Under the pieces are notes generated by a model, which worked only from the letters and a program-made list of their open reading frames with translations, had not been told where the DNA came from and ran no database searches. 64,000 bases of DNA from Omphiscola glabra (lineage: Eukaryota > Mollusca > Gastropoda > Lymnaeidae): contig OZ024794.1 in NCBI GenBank assembly GCA_964017045.1, positions 62,001 through 126,000 of the forward strand, read 5' to 3'. Shown piece after piece: positions 63,001 to 64,000 of the stretch (position 1 is its first letter; each line of letters begins with the position of its first letter). The position numbers and the translations under genes are program-made.

Positions 63001-63444
63001 TAAAAATCACGATCACTGTTTTTAGGAATCCGAGCGTATTTCAATCACTTCGTCTCTTTTGCATTATTGTCAGCCTAGCTCATTCTTATATATAAATCAA
63101 GTGTACATTGTCACAGTCGGGTTACTGAAATTAAAGACAGCTCATAAGCTGACCACCTCAATTATTCCCCTGAAATATTTCCAAAAAAGTCAGCTTTAGA
63201 GTGAGTATATACTGAAATAATGCTTACAATTAGATATTGGTAAAATAAAGTCATGCTTACAATATAGTCATGCTAACAATGGACTCCTCTGCTTCATAGC
63301 GATTTATTAATATGTCACAGATAGGAATAGTTTTTAAGTAACAACAAAAGTTAAGAATAGGTTCTTACAAACTTGTTCATTCTGCTATTTAGCCCAACAC
63401 TGATGACATCCATAGCAAACTTTGACGAGGAATATGGATCCTTC
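47930..63444 (-). CDS. HSD17B7: 3-keto-steroid reductase / 17-beta-HSD type 7, C-terminal exons
   Basis: Five minus-strand exons join in frame: 63444-63369, 60106-60002, 54746-54690, 51927-51829, 48016-47930. Together they encode about 140 residues ending in TAA. They carry the SDR catalytic motif YSSSK, VCPGLVLTNLTYGILP, a hydrophobic segment (PQWFWTLSLPLLWLLRFF) and TENGSEALLWL. These match the C-terminal half of HSD17B7 (human has PYSSSKYA, CPGTALTNLTYGILPP, NGTEALVWL) in the same order. The enzyme is an NADPH-dependent short-chain dehydrogenase: it reduces 3-keto sterols after C4 demethylation and can reduce estrone. It is expected at the ER membrane. The Rossmann TGxxxGxG exons lie beyond the right edge. 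Confidence 0.93.
48265..48405 (+). repeat. 34-bp minisatellite
   Basis: Four units of gagcaacaaggaagttgaaa plus gtgataagactact inside the last HSD17B7 intron. 48405-49400 contains an 11-C run at 48702-48712 and a roughly 46 bp duplication at 48540-48630; open frames there were not recognised. Confidence 0.9.
49420..50720 (-). pseudogene. LINE fragment with RNase H domain
   Basis: Minus-strand remnant in the last HSD17B7 intron. In order, with frameshifts and stops: thumb region (LKNSIFWGVCLGALDYSLLV, SLEGLDRIQNLALRFV, IEPLSIRRDKAIL); RNase H block (IEAILMALKQVHRRV, IIVFTDSQCALETM, then WISWHVGINLNDRADHLAR); C-terminal part (49865-49581) with LYWNMPKP and ITKMRTEYCPTLSCLNRL. The TDSQ and W..WHVGI.LN.RAD patterns are typical of the RNase H of I/Jockey-type LINEs. 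The RT palm and endonuclease are missing. Confidence 0.82.
50875..51740 (-). repeat. 36-bp minisatellite
   Basis: About 24 units of tgctgactgatacataacaa plus aatctcacacatggtc, starting about 160 bp upstream of the LINE fragment. Variants (gtcacacaggatc, tgacaaaat) cluster toward both ends. 36 is a multiple of three and the unit has no stop on the minus strand, so frames of 126-302 codons stay open. The 12-residue periodic peptides (SQQTMCEILLCI or SRPCVRFCYVSV) are considered artefacts of the repeat. Confidence 0.95.
51829..51927 (-). CDS. HSD17B7: HSD17B7 exon (second last)
   Basis: 99 nt between acceptor gtttacttctag and donor CAG/gtatct, phase 0 at both ends. It encodes LWLSQQNPSALDPQSKFLSE and VSVLNKPFVATKQ. 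In human the equivalent exon reads [20 protein letters not shown] and ends in TQK, so the length and the intron position look conserved. Confidence 0.92.
51945..52290 (+). repeat. 45-bp minisatellite
   Basis: Seven to eight units of aaacacatacaaatgttatg plus tattatgatgtactggcatagaggt, starting directly at the intron side of the preceding acceptor. The plus-strand frame 51953-52156 is repeat-derived. Confidence 0.92.
52325..52630 (+). repeat. 37-bp minisatellite
   Basis: Eight units of catggcaaggtatgagagat plus agcatgttgtgacatct. 52630-53390 has an 18-C run (52994-53011) and no other recognised content. Confidence 0.93.
53395..54095 (+). repeat. 35-bp minisatellite in two blocks
   Basis: 53395-53745 has ten units of cacagtaaatgtaatgatgg plus tattctcttatttca. 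After about 205 bp of different sequence, 53950-54095 has four more. The interruption (53746-53949) is a non-repetitive, somewhat GC-richer stretch that may be an insertion. Confidence 0.93.
54690..54746 (-). CDS. HSD17B7: HSD17B7 exon (third last)
   Basis: 57 nt, phase 0 at both ends, between acceptor acatttacattttcag and donor TTG/gtatgt. It encodes LRFFVPSMTNTTENGSEAL; the human counterpart is LRFF...YNGTEAL with the same 19-residue spacing. It lies downstream of the hydrophobic segment. 54100-54680 is intron without recognised content. Confidence 0.92.
55020..58570 (+). mobile_element. RTE-like LINE, decayed, in HSD17B7 intron
   Basis: Plus-strand non-LTR element, about 3.2 kb without its nested insert. 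Endonuclease motifs: TWNIRTM (55245), VDNTRKTAVIDKELARLN, CLQETQLADSG, ILGDFNARVGDD (about 55690). RT motifs: NYRGISLLGLVGK (57118), ESQCGFRSGRSTIDMIFSLS, AFIDLTKAFNLVS, VKQGCVLVPMLFSIFFSMLL, LFDDDAALTSH. C-terminal motifs: LLYGSEVWT, RLRWLGSVRRMEEGRIPKML and a Cys/His cluster CEKCSRDSHSRIGLVSHSSK. Frameshifts and stops at 55350, 57495, 57745 and 58015 make it dead. Clade assignment is inference. Confidence 0.85.
55874..56236. mobile_element. 347-bp hAT MITE nested in LINE
   Basis: The element at 55882-56228 starts CAGAGGTCGGGAACCT and ends AGGTTCCCGACCCCTG. The octamer gactaatg is duplicated exactly on both sides (55874-55881 and 56229-56236). Ends and 8 bp duplication identify a hAT element of the Charlie/MER5-like style. 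It has no transposase. It interrupts the LINE between endonuclease and RT, so it is younger than the LINE. Confidence 0.92.
58570..58800 (+). repeat. 32-bp minisatellite at LINE 3' end
   Basis: Seven units of ggctcagtccagttactact plus tcctaatcttat, beginning directly behind the LINE Cys/His motif. It may have grown from the LINE 3' UTR. A 20-G run follows at 58908-58927. Confidence 0.92.
59540..59905 (+). repeat. Irregular minisatellite
   Basis: Degenerate units with tttagtgtct and ctcatatcttt, 18-30 bp apart. 58930-59540 holds no recognised feature. Confidence 0.75.
60002..60106 (-). CDS. HSD17B7: HSD17B7 exon (fourth last)
   Basis: 105 nt, phase 0 at both ends, between acceptor cgtattctttcag and donor CTG/gtgagt. 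It encodes NIFSHAVCPGLVLTNLTYGI followed by LPQWFWTLSLPLLWL. The CPG..LTNLTYGILP stretch is a hallmark of HSD17B7, and the hydrophobic run behind it is the predicted membrane-associated segment of the family. Confidence 0.94.
60195..60440 (+). repeat. About 51-bp minisatellite
   Basis: Four to five imperfect units with attagattacctttattggt and gtggtaataagttcagt. Located in the HSD17B7 intron, about 90 bp upstream of the preceding exon. 60440-62200 shows no recognised feature; the open frame 61378-61701 was not assigned. Confidence 0.85.
62230..63110 (-). repeat. AT-rich dispersed repeat (family of 18-20 and 33 kb)
   Basis: Inverted matches: 62310-62395 to 33310-33400; 62480-62500 to 19655 (gatatcaaaaccca core); 62755-62880 to 18435-18560 (aaacatct...ttagtgcgtttttt). 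In forward orientation, 62930-63110 matches the left arm and loop of the foldback at 17930-18150 (aatccgagcgtat, ctcattcttatata). It lies in an HSD17B7 intron. No coding region. Confidence 0.6.
63369..63444 (-). CDS. HSD17B7: HSD17B7 exon with catalytic YxxxK
   Basis: 76 nt between acceptor gtgttataacag and donor TTT/gtaaga; it begins with the last base of a split codon. It encodes KDPYSSSKFAMDVISVGLNS and RMNKF. YSSSK contains the catalytic Tyr and Lys of the short-chain dehydrogenase fold (human has PYSSSKYATDLLSVALN). The upstream exon must end in phase 2; it is not in the window. Confidence 0.94.
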
Positions 63445-63484
63445 CTGTTATAACACAAGAATCCATTAAATAGAAATCAATGTG

Positions 63485-64000
63485 AGACTATATTGACAAG
63501 GGTGACACTAGGTTGGCAAGGGTGAGACTAGGTTGGCAAGGATGAGACTAGGTTGGAAAGGGTGTGACTAGGTTGGTAAGTGTGAGACTAGGTTGGCAAG
63601 GGTGGGATTAGGTTGGTAAGGTTCAGACAAGGTTGGTGAGGTAAAGACAAGGTTGGCAATGTTGAGATGCGGTTGGCAAGGGTGAGACTAGGTTTGCATG
63701 GTTGAGATGAGGTCAACAAGGGTGACACTAGGTTGAAATTATAAGACTATGATGGCAATGTGTATGACTAGGATCACTATATGAGACTAGGGTGACAATA
63801 TGAGACTAGGGTGACAATATGAAACTAGAGTGAAAATAGGGTGGCATTATGAGACTATGATGACAATATGAGAATGTGGTGACAATATGAGACTATGATG
63901 AAAAAAATGAGACTTGGATGACAATATGAGACTGATGAAAAAAATGAGATTATGATGACAATATGAGACTAATCTGGCAATATGAGACTGTAGAGGCAAA
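63485..64000 (+). repeat. 19-20-bp minisatellite, runs off the window
   Basis: The left part has about 12 units of gggtgagactaggttggcaa (20 bp). From about 63740 the unit changes to tgagactaggatgacaata-type (about 19 bp, 14 copies). The array begins about 40 bp upstream of the HSD17B7 exon acceptor and continues past the right edge. Confidence 0.92.

Overview
This 64 kb window is eukaryotic, animal and AT-rich. It has spliced genes with short exons and long introns, vertebrate-type splice sites, non-LTR retrotransposons, hAT and pogo-type DNA transposons, and a very high load of 14-48 bp minisatellites. The gene content and repeat style suggest an invertebrate, perhaps a gastropod mollusc, but the species assignment is inference. 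No rRNA, tRNA, CRISPR or prokaryotic operon was seen.

Layout. (1) 1-14.5 kb is an uninterrupted satellite array with a nested hierarchy: a 64 bp subunit, a 192 bp trimer monomer, 6- and 8-monomer blocks (1151 and 1535 bp), their 14-monomer sum (2686 bp), and a 5947 bp shift. At about 14.53 kb the array flips strand. The inverted monomers are split by a 2.7 kb element flanked by TTAA (14808-17516) and stop at 17645. (2) 17.6-28.4 kb is a transposon graveyard with decipherable nesting: Helitron-like ends, a 385 bp foldback, a TIR element carrying the 3' end of a CR1/L2-like LINE, and a second LINE (minus strand) interrupted by a foldback and an LTR-like insertion. A decayed hAT transposase and a 1.1 kb pogo/Tigger-like element follow. 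(3) 28.4-37.3 kb is almost entirely a series of unrelated minisatellites, probably the first intron or upstream region of the next gene. (4) 37.6-41.3 kb holds a plus-strand gene for a 503-residue ankyrin-repeat and coiled-coil protein in three coding exons. (5) 41.3-47.6 kb is intergenic minisatellites. (6) 47.9-63.4 kb holds the last five coding exons of a minus-strand HSD17B7 gene (3-ketosteroid reductase / 17-beta-hydroxysteroid dehydrogenase 7). These exons are too short to stand out as long open frames. They join in frame and match the known C-terminal half of the family, including the catalytic YxxxK. The remaining 5' exons lie beyond the right edge. Its introns contain an RNase H-type LINE fragment, an RTE-like LINE with a nested hAT MITE, and several minisatellites.

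The two host genes are convergent (tail to tail) and not obviously related in function: one encodes a likely cytoplasmic scaffold, the other a membrane-associated sterol/steroid enzyme. The most notable observations are the five-level satellite hierarchy with a hairpin-like strand switch, a transposon insertion whose empty site can be read directly, a minisatellite grown from the terminal coding codons of HSD17B7, and a long open frame that overlaps the ankyrin gene start.
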